Source: Dehalococcoidia bacterium (GTDB taxonomy: Bacteria; Chloroflexota; Dehalococcoidia; Tepidiformales; Tepidiformaceae). Taken from it: a DNA stretch of 64,000 bases. Below, piece by piece: positions 46,522 through 54,620 of the stretch. The stretch is taken from the NCBI GenBank assembly GCA_022827945.1, contig JAJEIT010000013.1, positions 1 through 64,000 of the forward strand, given 5' to 3'. Within the stretch, counting starts at the first letter, position 1; every line of letters begins with the position of its first letter. The position numbers were made by a program, and so were the translations under genes. The notes beneath the pieces are model-generated. The model was given only the letters and a program-made list of their open reading frames with translations, was not told the origin of the DNA and did not search any database.

Positions 46522-46814
46522 CTCACCCAGCGGCCAGCTTCGGTCTCCCTCAACATGTCTTCGATATCCGCAGTTGGGAACGAGTGTTGGGAAGCCTTGA
46601 CCAGCCCACGGAGCTTCCGCTCGACCTCTTCGTCCCCTGTCACGCGCGGGTCACGCGCATCGAGGGCGTCTATGAGTGTCTTGCGGATCCAGGCGACTAC
46701 TCCGAGGTCTTCCGCCGCGGCCGACGCCGCAATCCCCGCGTGGTCCCCTGCCAGGAGGACCTCCAGCGCGTCGGGAGCAGATCCTGCCCGCTTAGCGACT
46801 TCCGTCGATGCCAT
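46515..46814 (-). CDS. Antitoxin of VapBC module 3
   Basis: 99 aa from ATG 46814; an upstream start would have no ribosome site. The protein is helical and charged, with ASTEVAKRAGSAPDALEVLL at the N-terminus; no named antitoxin family is clear. Overlap with the PIN toxin supports the role. TACAAT 6 nt upstream makes it a leaderless mRNA, and AGG immediately before ATG could add a weak ribosome site. Confidence 0.65.
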   Translation of the reverse strand: MASTEVAKRAGSAPDALEVLLAGDHAGIAASAAAEDLGVVAWIRKTLIDALDARDPRVTGDEEVERKLRGLVKASQHSFPTADIEDMLRETEAGRWVRW

Positions 46815-46968
46815 GCCTCGATTGTATGCTACAAGAGCAAGAGGGCGCACGCCCCGCACGCTCGCGCAGCTGCTGGAAGTAGTCCGCATCGGCGGTGACT
46901 GCCGGTGGTGACGCCGCACCCTCGAGCAACAGGTCGCGCAGGCGCTGGCGGTCCTGGTCCTTGCTCAT
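46792..46968 (-). CDS. ParD-like antitoxin fragment downstream of P450 (58 aa)
   Basis: ATG 46968 has GGAGGAG just upstream and lies 8 bp after the P450 stop. The first 38 residues, with LRDLLLEGAASPPAVTADAD and then YFQQLRERAG, resemble the toxin-binding tail of ParD antitoxins. The DNA-binding N-terminal half is missing and the last 20 residues run into the vapB3 promoter. No ParE gene follows. It is either a decayed antitoxin or a small protein using the same motif. Confidence 0.45.
   Translation of the reverse strand: MSKDQDRQRLRDLLLEGAASPPAVTADADYFQQLRERAGRAPSCSCSIQSRHGIDGSR
46821..46834. promoter_or_regulatory. -10 element and dyad of vapBC module 3
   Basis: The minus-strand -10 TACAAT (46821-46826) is 6 nt from ATG 46814 and lies in the dyad TTGTATGCTACAA (46822-46834), whose arms TTGTA and TACAA are inverted. 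Autorepression by the antitoxin would block the promoter directly. Confidence 0.5.
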
Positions 46969-46976
46969 TACTCCTC

Positions 46977-48203
46977 CTACGCCTTCTCGAACTCCAGCCA
47001 CAGCTCCCGGAACCCCCGAATCACGTGATTCGGGCCGTGCCGGAAGTCGTTCTTCCCGGGGCTGTAGCGGATGTTGTCGAGGCGCGCCAGCAGACGCTCG
47101 AACGCGATGCGGCCCTCCATCCGCGCCAGCGGCGCCCCGATGCAGTAGTGCACCCCCGCCCCGAAGCCGAGGTGGCGCTTCGCCTCCTCGCGGTGGATGT
47201 CGAAGACCTCCGGGTCGCTCCAGTGCTTGGGGTCGCGGTTGGCGGCTGCGTAGAAGATGGAGATACGCGCCCCCGCCGGTACCGCCACGCCCCCGATCTC
47301 GGTGTCGACGATCGCGTGCCGCCCCAGCTGCTGCACCGGCGACTCGATCCGCAGCGCCTCCTCCACGAAGTTCGGGATGAGGGAGTGGTCCGCCCGTAGC
47401 TCCGCCAGCGTCTCCGGGTGCTCCAGCAGCAGCCACATGCCGCTGTCGACCATGTTCAGGGTCGTCTCCGTGCCGCCCATCAGCAGCGTCACGAGCATCC
47501 CCTGCAGCTCCTGCTCGTGGAGCGTCCGCCCCCCGAAGCCCTTCATGGGGCCCGTCACCAGGTCCGTGAGCATGTCGTCGCGGGGGTTCTGACGGCGCTC
47601 CTCGGCCAGGTCCAGCAGGTAACGCCGGAACTCCGCGCCGCTCGCCATCAGTTCCGCCAGCCGCTCGCGCTCGACCAGGCCGAAGCCCGCGCCCATCGCC
47701 TCGATCGTGTCGTTCACCCAGCTCGTCACCTGGGGAATGTCCTCGTCGAGGATGCCTATCAGCTCGACGAACACCAGCACCGTCAGCGGTGTCGAGAACT
47801 GGCTCGCCAGCTCGACCTCGCCGTCGTCGATGAAACGGTCGATGAGCCCGTCGATCACCCGGTATACGTTCGGCTCGAACGACTCGATGCCGCGCTTCGA
47901 GAGCCATGGCCCGGCGAGGCGGCGGTAGTGCGTGTGCTCGGGCGGGTCACTGCCCGGCAGCGCCCCCGTCTCCCGTGCGAGCTGCGCCTGCTCCGCGGGA
48001 AGGCTGTGCGGGTCCACCTGGGGCAGGTTCGAGAACAGGTCCGACCGTTTCAGGACGAACTGCACGTCCTCCCAGCGGGTCACGATCCAGGCGTCGGCCG
48101 ACTCGAGGTAGTACACCCCCTGCTCGCGCATCCGCTCGTACATCGGGTACGGGCACTCGATCACATCGGCGTTGTAGGGATTCAGGTCGGCGGTGGCGGT
48201 CAT
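46977..48203 (-). CDS. Cytochrome P450
   Basis: A 408-aa P450. The I-helix region is LLMGGTETTLNM, ExxR is ETLAELR, and the heme-binding loop FGAGVHYCIGAPLARMEG holds the axial Cys. No membrane anchor is present, as expected for bacterial P450s, which need a ferredoxin or flavodoxin partner. Substrate unknown. It overlaps a VOC-protein gene upstream by 4 bp (ATGA) and is followed by the ParD-like ORF. Confidence 0.93.
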   Translation of the reverse strand: MTATADLNPYNADVIECPYPMYERMREQGVYYLESADAWIVTRWEDVQFVLKRSDLFSNLPQVDPHSLPAEQAQLARETGALPGSDPPEHTHYRRLAGPWLSKRGIESFEPNVYRVIDGLIDRFIDDGEVELASQFSTPLTVLVFVELIGILDEDIPQVTSWVNDTIEAMGAGFGLVERERLAELMASGAEFRRYLLDLAEERRQNPRDDMLTDLVTGPMKGFGGRTLHEQELQGMLVTLLMGGTETTLNMVDSGMWLLLEHPETLAELRADHSLIPNFVEEALRIESPVQQLGRHAIVDTEIGGVAVPAGARISIFYAAANRDPKHWSDPEVFDIHREEAKRHLGFGAGVHYCIGAPLARMEGRIAFERLLARLDNIRYSPGKNDFRHGPNHVIRGFRELWLEFEKA

Positions 48204-48577
48204 GCGAATGCCTCGGTGAGCGAGAGGGTGTTCCCGTCCGGGTCTCGGAACCAGGCGATTCGAGGTCCGCCCGGCGCCTGCCAGAGGCCGCGCTCGTCCT
48301 GCTCCATGCCCGGATACCGCTCGAACTCGACGCCGCGCGCTTTGAGGGCATCCACGGCCGCCTCGATGTCGGGAACCGACCAGCCCAGCACGGCGAACGG
48401 CTGCGGGGCCAACTCCTCGACCCTTGAGAGGCGCAGCGTTGTGCCGTTCGCGTCGAAGACGGCGGCAAAGGGGTCCTGGGAGACGAGCGCGAGCCCCAGG
48501 GTCTCCTGATAGAAGGTACGCGCCTCGTCGAAGCGGGCGGTTCCCACGAGCACGGTCAGGTCACGCGATCCCAGCAC
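48200..48577 (-). CDS. VOC/glyoxalase-family protein upstream of P450
   Basis: 125 aa from GTG 48577, which has CAGGAGT upstream; an earlier in-frame start at 48676 is not supported. LGSRDLTVLVGTARFDEARTFYQET forms the first half (given as LGSRDLTVLVGT and FDEARTFYQETLGL) and WFRDPDGNTLSL the end of the second. A VOC domain cotranslated with a P450 suggests a shared pathway, perhaps resistance or catabolism. The substrate is unknown. Confidence 0.75.
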   Translation of the reverse strand: MLGSRDLTVLVGTARFDEARTFYQETLGLALVSQDPFAAVFDANGTTLRLSRVEELAPQPFAVLGWSVPDIEAAVDALKARGVEFERYPGMEQDERGLWQAPGGPRIAWFRDPDGNTLSLTEAFA

Positions 48578-48751
48578 GGCTACTCCTGCGGAGGCTTGGT
48601 AGCACGCCCTCACGAGCACCGTCAACGCGTCGCCACCCACCGACCGCCGATCACCGATCGCCATGACCCGCCCCACAATTGCCCGCTATTGGGGCCGGCG
48701 GTAGGATGCCGAAGGCCCTGTTCCGCAGGCCTGACACTTCCGAGGGTAACC

Positions 48752-49552
48752 ATGGCTCAGGCTGTCGCCGCGCCCCTCCGACGCGGATTTCTGACCACGC
48801 TCCGGGAAGACCGGTGGTGGGTCGAACCGGCACTCGTATTTGCCAGCCTCTCACTCTTCTTCGGCTGGCTCACCGTCTCCATCCTCATGGATTTCGGCCC
48901 TATCGGGCACTACGAAGTCGAGGGCACCCACCTCCTCACCCCCGTCTTCGAGCCCACCTGGCTCACCATGATCAACGCGGACTGGGAGGGCGCCTGGTAC
49001 CTCTCGCCGGCGTTCATCGTCCTCATCGGGCCCGTCCCCTTCCGCGCCACCTGCTACTACTACCGGCGCGCCTACTACCGCTCCTACTTCCTCAGCCCCC
49101 CCGCCTGCGCCGTGGGCGACGTCGGACCGAGCTACAAGGGCGAGTCCACCTTCCCCCTCATCATGCAGAACGTGCACCGCTACGTGATGTACGTGGCCCT
49201 CGTCTTCGTGCCGCTGCTCTGGATCGGCGCCATCCGCAGCCTATACGTCCCGGGCGAGGGCTGGGGCTTCGGGGTCGGCTCCGCCCTCCTCATCCTCAAC
49301 GCCTTCCTCCTCATGATGTACACCTTCTCCTGCCACTCGCTGCGCCACTTCGTGGGCGGTGGACTCAACTGCTTCAGCTGTTCCGCCTTCACCCGCGCCC
49401 GCAAACGCGTCTGGGACTACGTCAGCATCTGGAACGAGAACCACCGCTTCTGGGCCTGGTCGAGCCTCATCGTCATCGTCCTCGTCGATGTCTACATCCG
49501 GCTCGTCGCGAACGGCCACATGACCGACCCGAACACCTGGAGCCACTTCTAG
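48752..49552 (+). CDS. Succinate dehydrogenase membrane subunit (mycobacterial Sdh1-like)
   Basis: 266 aa from ATG 48752. Five hydrophobic segments are visible: about 27-47, 84-97, 143-165, 175-193 and 233-252. The gene order membrane-flavoprotein-iron-sulfur matches mycobacterial Sdh1. A Cys/His cluster sits after the fourth segment (C194, H195, H199, C207, C210, in TFSCHSLRHF and LNCFSC), with C101 and C119 also present. Mycobacterial Sdh1 has been reported to hold a membrane-embedded Rieske-type [2Fe-2S] cluster in this subunit. Whether these residues ligate such a cluster is inference. Confidence 0.75.
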   Translation: MAQAVAAPLRRGFLTTLREDRWWVEPALVFASLSLFFGWLTVSILMDFGPIGHYEVEGTHLLTPVFEPTWLTMINADWEGAWYLSPAFIVLIGPVPFRATCYYYRRAYYRSYFLSPPACAVGDVGPSYKGESTFPLIMQNVHRYVMYVALVFVPLLWIGAIRSLYVPGEGWGFGVGSALLILNAFLLMMYTFSCHSLRHFVGGGLNCFSCSAFTRARKRVWDYVSIWNENHRFWAWSSLIVIVLVDVYIRLVANGHMTDPNTWSHF

Positions 49553-49555
49553 ACG

Positions 49556-51352
49556 ATGGTTGAGTACGAACGCCACGACTACGACGTCATCGTCATCGGG
49601 GCCGGAGGGGCCGGGCTGCGCGCCGCCATCGAGGCGTCCGCCCAGGGCGCCCGCACCGCCCTCATCTGCAAGTCGCTCCTGGGGAAGGCCCACACTGTCA
49701 TGGCCGAGGGCGGCATCGCCGCCGCGCTCGGCAACGTCTGGCCCCAGGACAACTGGCGCGTCCACTTCCGCGACACCATGCGCGGCGGCAAGATGCTCAA
49801 CAACTGGCGCATGGCCCAGCTCCATGCCCAGGAAGCCCCCGACCGTGTCAACGAGCTCGAGCAGTGGGGCGCCCTCTTCGACCGCACCGACGACGGCCGC
49901 ATCCTCCAGCGCGACTTCGGCGGCCACCGCTACGCCCGCCTCGCCCACGTCGGCGACCGCACCGGCCTCGAGCTCATCCGCACGCTCCAGCAGCACGCCG
50001 TCCACAACGGCATCGACGTGTTCATGGAGTGCACCGTCTCCCGTCTCCTGAAGGACGGCGACCGCGTCTCCGGCGCCGTCGCCTACTGGCGCGAGAGCGG
50101 TAACCTCCTGGTCTTCAACGCGAAGTCCACCGTCCTCGCCACCGGCGGCACCGGCAAAGCCTTCGCCGTCACCTCCAACTCGTGGGAGTACACCGGGGAC
50201 GGCCACGCGCTCGCCTACTGGGCCGGCGCCGAACTCATCGACATGGAGTGCGTGCAGTTCCACCCGACCGGGATGGTCTGGCCCCCCAGTGTCCGCGGCA
50301 TCCTCGTAACCGAGGGCGTCCGCGGGGATGGCGGCACGCTGCGCAACAGCGACGGCGAGCGCTTCATGTTCGACTACATTCCCGACTTCTTCGCCGCGGA
50401 GACCGCCGACTCGATCGAGGAAGCCGACGCCTGGTACGAGGACAAGGAGAACAACCGCCGCACCCCCGACCTCCTCCCCCGCGACGAGGTCGCTCGCGCC
50501 ATCAACTCCGAGGTGAAGGCGGGCCGCGGCAGCCCCCACGGTGGCGTCTTCCTCGACATCGCTTCGCGGCGCTCCACCGAGTACATCCGCCGCCGCCTGC
50601 CGAGCATGTACCACCAGTTCAAGCAGCTCGCCGACGTCGACATCACCGCCCAGCCGATGGAAGTCGGCCCCACGATGCACTACATCATGGGCGGCATCCG
50701 CGTCGACGCCGACACCGCCGCCACCACCGTCGCGGGGCTCTACGCCGCGGGCGAGTGCGCCGGCGGCATGCACGGCGCCAACCGCCTCGGCGGCAACTCC
50801 CTCTCCGACCTCGTCGTCTTCGGGCGCCGCGCCGGCCTCGGCGCGGCCGAGGACGCCGCCGCCCAGGCCTCCGCCCGCGAGGCCGACGATGCCCAGGTCG
50901 AGGAGATCGTCGCGGAGATGCGCGCCCCCTTCGAGCGTGACGGGGCCGAAGGTCCCTACGACATCCAGCGCGACCTCCAGGAGACGATGCACAACCTCGT
51001 CGGCATCATCCGCACCGAGTCGGAGCTGATCGAAGCGCGTGAGCGCATCGACGCCTACAAGGGCCGCGCCGCCAACGTCGGCGTCTACGGGCATCAGCAG
51101 TACAACCCGGGCTGGCACCTGGCCATGGACCTGCAGGCGCTCCTTACCGTCTCTGAGGCGACGGCCCGCGCCGCCAACGTCCGCCAGGAGAGCCGCGGCG
51201 GCCACACCCGCGACGACTACCCGGGCCCGAACGACGCCGAGTGGGGCAACAAGAACGTCGTCATCCGACAGGGTGCGGATGGGGAGATGGAGGTCACCAC
51301 CTCGCCCCTTCCCGAGATGCCCGCCGAGCTGCAGGAGCTGTTCGAGGAGTAA
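49556..51352 (+). CDS. sdhA: Succinate dehydrogenase flavoprotein subunit
   Basis: A 598-aa flavoprotein. The FAD loop is VIVIGAGGAGLRAAIEA and the covalent FAD His (H46) is in GKAHTVMAEGG. The substrate region includes QFHPTGMVWP, and ARGSPHGGVFLDIA-like and EVGPTMHYIMGGI segments follow. It is 3 bp after the membrane subunit gene and 2 bp before sdhB. It oxidises succinate to fumarate in the TCA cycle. Confidence 0.94.
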   Translation: MVEYERHDYDVIVIGAGGAGLRAAIEASAQGARTALICKSLLGKAHTVMAEGGIAAALGNVWPQDNWRVHFRDTMRGGKMLNNWRMAQLHAQEAPDRVNELEQWGALFDRTDDGRILQRDFGGHRYARLAHVGDRTGLELIRTLQQHAVHNGIDVFMECTVSRLLKDGDRVSGAVAYWRESGNLLVFNAKSTVLATGGTGKAFAVTSNSWEYTGDGHALAYWAGAELIDMECVQFHPTGMVWPPSVRGILVTEGVRGDGGTLRNSDGERFMFDYIPDFFAAETADSIEEADAWYEDKENNRRTPDLLPRDEVARAINSEVKAGRGSPHGGVFLDIASRRSTEYIRRRLPSMYHQFKQLADVDITAQPMEVGPTMHYIMGGIRVDADTAATTVAGLYAAGECAGGMHGANRLGGNSLSDLVVFGRRAGLGAAEDAAAQASAREADDAQVEEIVAEMRAPFERDGAEGPYDIQRDLQETMHNLVGIIRTESELIEARERIDAYKGRAANVGVYGHQQYNPGWHLAMDLQALLTVSEATARAANVRQESRGGHTRDDYPGPNDAEWGNKNVVIRQGADGEMEVTTSPLPEMPAELQELFEE

Positions 51353-51354
51353 CC

Positions 51355-52101
51355 ATGAGCGAAACAGCCAACATGCGCGTGTTCCGTGGCGATGCCGAGA
51401 GCGGCGACTGGCAGGACTACTCGGTCGAGGTCGAGGAAGGCCAGGTCGTCCTCGACGTCATCCATCGCATCCAGGCCACCCAGGCCCCTGACCTCGCCGT
51501 CCGCTGGAACTGCAAGGCCGGCAAGTGCGGCTCCTGCAGCGCCGAGATCAACGGCGAACCCCGCCTCATGTGCATGACGCGCATGAACCTGTTCGAGCCC
51601 GGAGAGCAGATCACCGTCGCCCCCATGAAGACGTGGCCCCTCATCCGCGACCTCGTCACCGATGTCTCTTTCAACTACGAGGTTGCCAGGACGATCCCGG
51701 CCTTCAAGCCGCGCGCCCCTGAGGCGGACGGCACGTACCGGATGATGCAGGAAGACATTGAGCGCGGGCAGGAGTTCCGCAAGTGCATCGAGTGCTTCCT
51801 CTGCCAGAACGTCTGCCACGTCATCCGCGATCACCCCGAGAACAAGCCCGAGTTCGCCGGCCCTCGCTTCTTCGTGCGCCTCGCCGAGCTCGAGATGCAC
51901 CCCCTCGACACCGAGGACCGGCTCGAGCTCGCCCGCAAGGACGCAGGCGTGGGCTACTGCAACATCACCAAGTGCTGCACCGAGGTCTGTCCGGAAGAGA
52001 TCCACATCACCGACAACGCCATCATCCCCCTGAAGGAGCGCGTCGCCGACCGCTACTTCGACCCCATCCGCTGGCTCGGCTCCAAGCTCTTCGGCCGCTA
52101 G
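51355..52101 (+). CDS. sdhB: Succinate dehydrogenase iron-sulfur subunit
   Basis: 248 aa from ATG 51355, with GAGGAG upstream. The [2Fe-2S] ligands are C53, C58, C61 and C73 (CKAGKCGSC). The two C-terminal clusters use C144, C147, C150, C154 (CIECFLCQNVC) and C202, C207/C208, C212. Electrons go from FAD through these clusters to the membrane subunit. Same length as mycobacterial Sdh1 SdhB as far as known. The stop CTAG is shared with the convergent toxin gene. Confidence 0.94.
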   Translation: MSETANMRVFRGDAESGDWQDYSVEVEEGQVVLDVIHRIQATQAPDLAVRWNCKAGKCGSCSAEINGEPRLMCMTRMNLFEPGEQITVAPMKTWPLIRDLVTDVSFNYEVARTIPAFKPRAPEADGTYRMMQEDIERGQEFRKCIECFLCQNVCHVIRDHPENKPEFAGPRFFVRLAELEMHPLDTEDRLELARKDAGVGYCNITKCCTEVCPEEIHITDNAIIPLKERVADRYFDPIRWLGSKLFGR

Positions 52102-52358
52102 CCAGTCAAGTCAACTGCCACGATGACGACCTCGCCGCGTCGGTAGCGGTACGTCACACGCATGCCGGGGCTGCCCGGCGCCGAATCGCGACGATAGATG
52201 TAGTAGGGATCACGGGCCGACGGCGTGCCTGCGGTAGGGTCATCGGCCAGCGTCCACTGCACCGACAGAAACGCCTCGGAGAATGTTGGATACTGCCGCT
52301 GGAGGTTACGGGCCTGCTCGCGCGCTTGTTCGGAAAGCCTGACGCGTGCCCTACTCAC
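52098..52358 (-). CDS. RelE/ParE-like toxin
   Basis: An 86-aa basic protein. RVRLSEQAREQARNLQRQYP and the C-terminal MRVTYRYRRGEVVIVAVDLT fit the RelE/ParE fold, whose members cut mRNA or inhibit gyrase. It overlaps the preceding small acidic gene by 8 bp in the usual antitoxin-toxin order. The catalytic residues vary in the superfamily, so the target is not clear. Confidence 0.65.
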   Translation of the reverse strand: MSRARVRLSEQAREQARNLQRQYPTFSEAFLSVQWTLADDPTAGTPSARDPYYIYRRDSAPGSPGMRVTYRYRRGEVVIVAVDLTG

Positions 52359-52557
52359 CGTGCTTGGCGATGTGCTCCGCGGCAGCCTTCTCAGCCCACG
52401 CCATGTCTTCAGCCGTGGGCTCTCGCATTAGTGCCCTGTGCTCTTCCAGTGTCATCCCGAAGAGGCGCTCCACGCCATCGGCCCCGACCTCGACAAGGTC
52501 CTGGGGGTCACGATCGAGCAGATCCGCTGGATCGACCTTCGCCTTCTCAGTAGTCAC
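52351..52557 (-). CDS. Antitoxin of RelBE-like pair
   Basis: A 68-aa acidic protein (DPADLLDRDPQDLVEVGADG, then FGMTLEEHRALMREPTAEDM). No named antitoxin family is certain; position, size, charge and the 8-bp overlap with the toxin gene support the role. A TATACT -10 lies at 52585-52590. Confidence 0.6.
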   Translation of the reverse strand: MTTEKAKVDPADLLDRDPQDLVEVGADGVERLFGMTLEEHRALMREPTAEDMAWAEKAAAEHIAKHGE

Positions 52558-52584
52558 GGCACTTCCTCAGCGGGCTGTGGCATC

Positions 52585-52590
52585 AGTATA
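52585..52590 (-). promoter_or_regulatory. -10 element of the RelBE-like operon (TATACT)
   Basis: TATACT on the minus strand, with TTGCAA 19 bp upstream as a possible -35. CTCTTGC occurs twice around it, 14 bp apart, and might serve as a regulator site. Confidence 0.5.
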
Positions 52591-52634
52591 ACCCCGCAAG
52601 AGTACCTCTTTGCAAGAAATCCCTTGCCCGCCCC

Positions 52635-53396
52635 TCAGGCTGGCTGTGGCTGGGGCAGACGCTCGACCGCCTTCAGCGGGTCCCGGTCTGGGTGGATCAG
52701 GTAGCGCAGCCGTGGCAGCGTCATGTCGACCGTCGTCAGCGACGCCGAGATGGGGTGCGCAGCGCTCGCGCCCGGCAGGTTCCACGCCTCCGCATCGAAC
52801 GCCGTGAGCCATGCACGCCCGCGCTGGGCGCGGTCGAAAGTGTAGTCGGGGTCGACCTGGAGCAGCAGCGTCTCCTCGCCGTCCCTCGCCACGCGCGCGA
52901 GCGCCAGCGTCGCCATGTACTGCACGTCCGCGCCCGTGATCGGCTGCGGGTCCACAAGCTCGCCCGCGAGGATGGTGGCGCCGTCGAGCGTCACGCTCGT
53001 CGTCGCCCGCGCGTAGCTCGGGTCGAGGTGCACGTCGGCGACGTTCAGCGGGAGGCCCCAGCGCTCGCGCAGGACACTCGCTGCGGCCGCCGAGTCGCAG
53101 TAGCCCTTCACCAGCAGCCCCCGTGGCCGCGCCCCCGCGCGGCACCCGACCCGCACCGTCGCAAACGTGAATGCTCCTACCTCGCTGTCGGGCACGTGCG
53201 TCACGTTGATAAGCAGCGTCGGCGGGATGCTGGGGTGCAGGGCGGGGGGAAGCAGTGCTTCCCGGTCCCCGCCGAGCTCGTAGTGGATCTGCAGGTGCTG
53301 CGCCCCCTTCAGCTCCCACTCCTCCGTGTCGAGGCTGGTCAGGAGCGGAGCGCTGTCGGCGATGGTCGAGAGGTCGCGCGTTCCCGTCAGGGGCAT
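52635..53396 (-). CDS. Acetoacetate decarboxylase-like protein
   Basis: 253 aa with an ADC-type fold: VGAFTFATVRVGCRAGARPR and then LLVKGYCD, whose Lys is the candidate Schiff-base residue. Classical ADC uses a Lys beside a second Lys, and the Glu/Arg environment cannot be judged here. Members of this superfamily also act as aldolases or dehydratases. It is coupled to the luciferase-like gene by a 1-bp overlap. Confidence 0.65.
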   Translation of the reverse strand: MPLTGTRDLSTIADSAPLLTSLDTEEWELKGAQHLQIHYELGGDREALLPPALHPSIPPTLLINVTHVPDSEVGAFTFATVRVGCRAGARPRGLLVKGYCDSAAAASVLRERWGLPLNVADVHLDPSYARATTSVTLDGATILAGELVDPQPITGADVQYMATLALARVARDGEETLLLQVDPDYTFDRAQRGRAWLTAFDAEAWNLPGASAAHPISASLTTVDMTLPRLRYLIHPDRDPLKAVERLPQPQPA

Positions 53397-54514
53397 CAGG
53401 CGCCGCCCGCCGCCGTTGCGCCGGCGGGCTCGGGCGCCTCGTCGCGCTGGAACTGCGGCATCACTTCCTTCGCGAACAGCCGCATCGATGCGAGCACGTC
53501 CTCCTGCGGAACCATCTCGTGGACGTTCAGCAGGAAGTTGATGCGGTCCACGCCCGCCTCTTCCCAGCGAGCCACGGCCTGCGCCACGCGGTGCGGGTCG
53601 CCGATGGTGAGGCCCTCGGGCACGCGGCCCTCGGGTCCGCTCGTGGATTCCTGCCGCAGCTGGTAGAGGAGCCCCGGCGAGAGGTACGACGGTGTGGGGA
53701 ACGCTTGGCGCGTCGCCAGCGTCTGCTCCGAGAGGTAGTTGAACGTGCCCGCCATGCGCTGCCCCGTCGTGATGCCCTTCGCGTCATCCTCGTGGCAGTA
53801 GAGGAAGCTGACCGTGTTCACCTGCTCGTTCACGAACTCGCCCACCGGGTCGCACGACTGGATGCGCTTGCGGTAGCCCGCGATCTTCTGGGCCTGCTCG
53901 CCCACGCCCCCGAAGGAGAGCCCGAGGCTCCCCAGACCACGCTCGGCCGCGTCAATCTCGGTGCCCACGCTCGTCACCGCCACCCACATCGGCGGATGGG
54001 GCTTCTGGTACGGCTTCGGCAGCACGGAGCGCTCCGGCATCGAGAACGCCCGCCCCTGCCAGCTGAAGCGGTCCTGCGTCCACATCTTCGGGATGACGCG
54101 CACGTACTCGTCCCACGTCTTCTTCGTCTCGTCCGGGTTCGCACCGAAGCCGCCGAGCTCGGTCCACGTCGCCGAGCGCCCCGTGCCGAACTCCAGCCGT
54201 CCACCCGACACCAGGTCGAGCACAGCGCCACGCTCCGCCGCGCGGATGGGGCTGTTCAGCTCCGGGACGCAGGTCACGATGCCGTGCCCCACCCGGATCT
54301 GCTTCGTCTGCATCGCGATCGCCGTCAGGAAGATCTCCGGCGCCGAGCAGTGCGAGTACTCCTCGAGGAAGTGGTGCTCCACCGCCCACGCCTGGTCGAA
54401 CCCCAGCTCGTCCGCGAGCCGGGCCTGCTCCAGGCAGTTCTGGTAGACCGTGTACTCGGTCTCCGGCCCCCACGGACGCGGAACCGATATCTCGAAGAAG
54501 ACGCCGAACTTCAT
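53396..54514 (-). CDS. LLM-class flavin-dependent oxidoreductase
   Basis: 372 aa from ATG 54514, with GGGGGGAG upstream. The luciferase-like TIM barrel shows LGFDQAWAVEHHFLEEYSHC, GRLEFGTGRSATW and the substrate region PPMWVAVTSVGTEIDAAERG. These enzymes use FMN or F420. Cofactor choice cannot be read from sequence, though an SCO1664-type gene elsewhere hints at F420. It is the first gene of a two-gene operon with the ADC-like protein. Confidence 0.85.
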   Translation of the reverse strand: MKFGVFFEISVPRPWGPETEYTVYQNCLEQARLADELGFDQAWAVEHHFLEEYSHCSAPEIFLTAIAMQTKQIRVGHGIVTCVPELNSPIRAAERGAVLDLVSGGRLEFGTGRSATWTELGGFGANPDETKKTWDEYVRVIPKMWTQDRFSWQGRAFSMPERSVLPKPYQKPHPPMWVAVTSVGTEIDAAERGLGSLGLSFGGVGEQAQKIAGYRKRIQSCDPVGEFVNEQVNTVSFLYCHEDDAKGITTGQRMAGTFNYLSEQTLATRQAFPTPSYLSPGLLYQLRQESTSGPEGRVPEGLTIGDPHRVAQAVARWEEAGVDRINFLLNVHEMVPQEDVLASMRLFAKEVMPQFQRDEAPEPAGATAAGGA

Positions 54515-54606
54515 ACGTAGCTCCCCCCGCCGACCGGCCTGTCTCGGGTCACGGGCAATCGTGGGCGTTTTCGCCCTTCTTGTCGAACCCTCGCGTCTGG
54601 ACCCGC

Positions 54607-54612
54607 TATCCT
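54607..54612 (+). promoter_or_regulatory. -10 element for haloacid dehalogenase gene (TATCCT)
   Basis: TATCCT is 8 nt from ATG 54621; transcription would start one or two bases before the ATG, so the mRNA is leaderless or nearly so. Confidence 0.5.
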
Positions 54613-54620
54613 CCCGCCCT

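Noticed and set aside
49241-51205. Long open frame antisense to sdhA, and similar very long antisense frames elsewhere (for example over 20974-24666)
   Set aside because: In high-GC DNA the frame opposite a real gene stays open. The sense strand carries full family motifs and the antisense product is low-complexity and unlike any protein.
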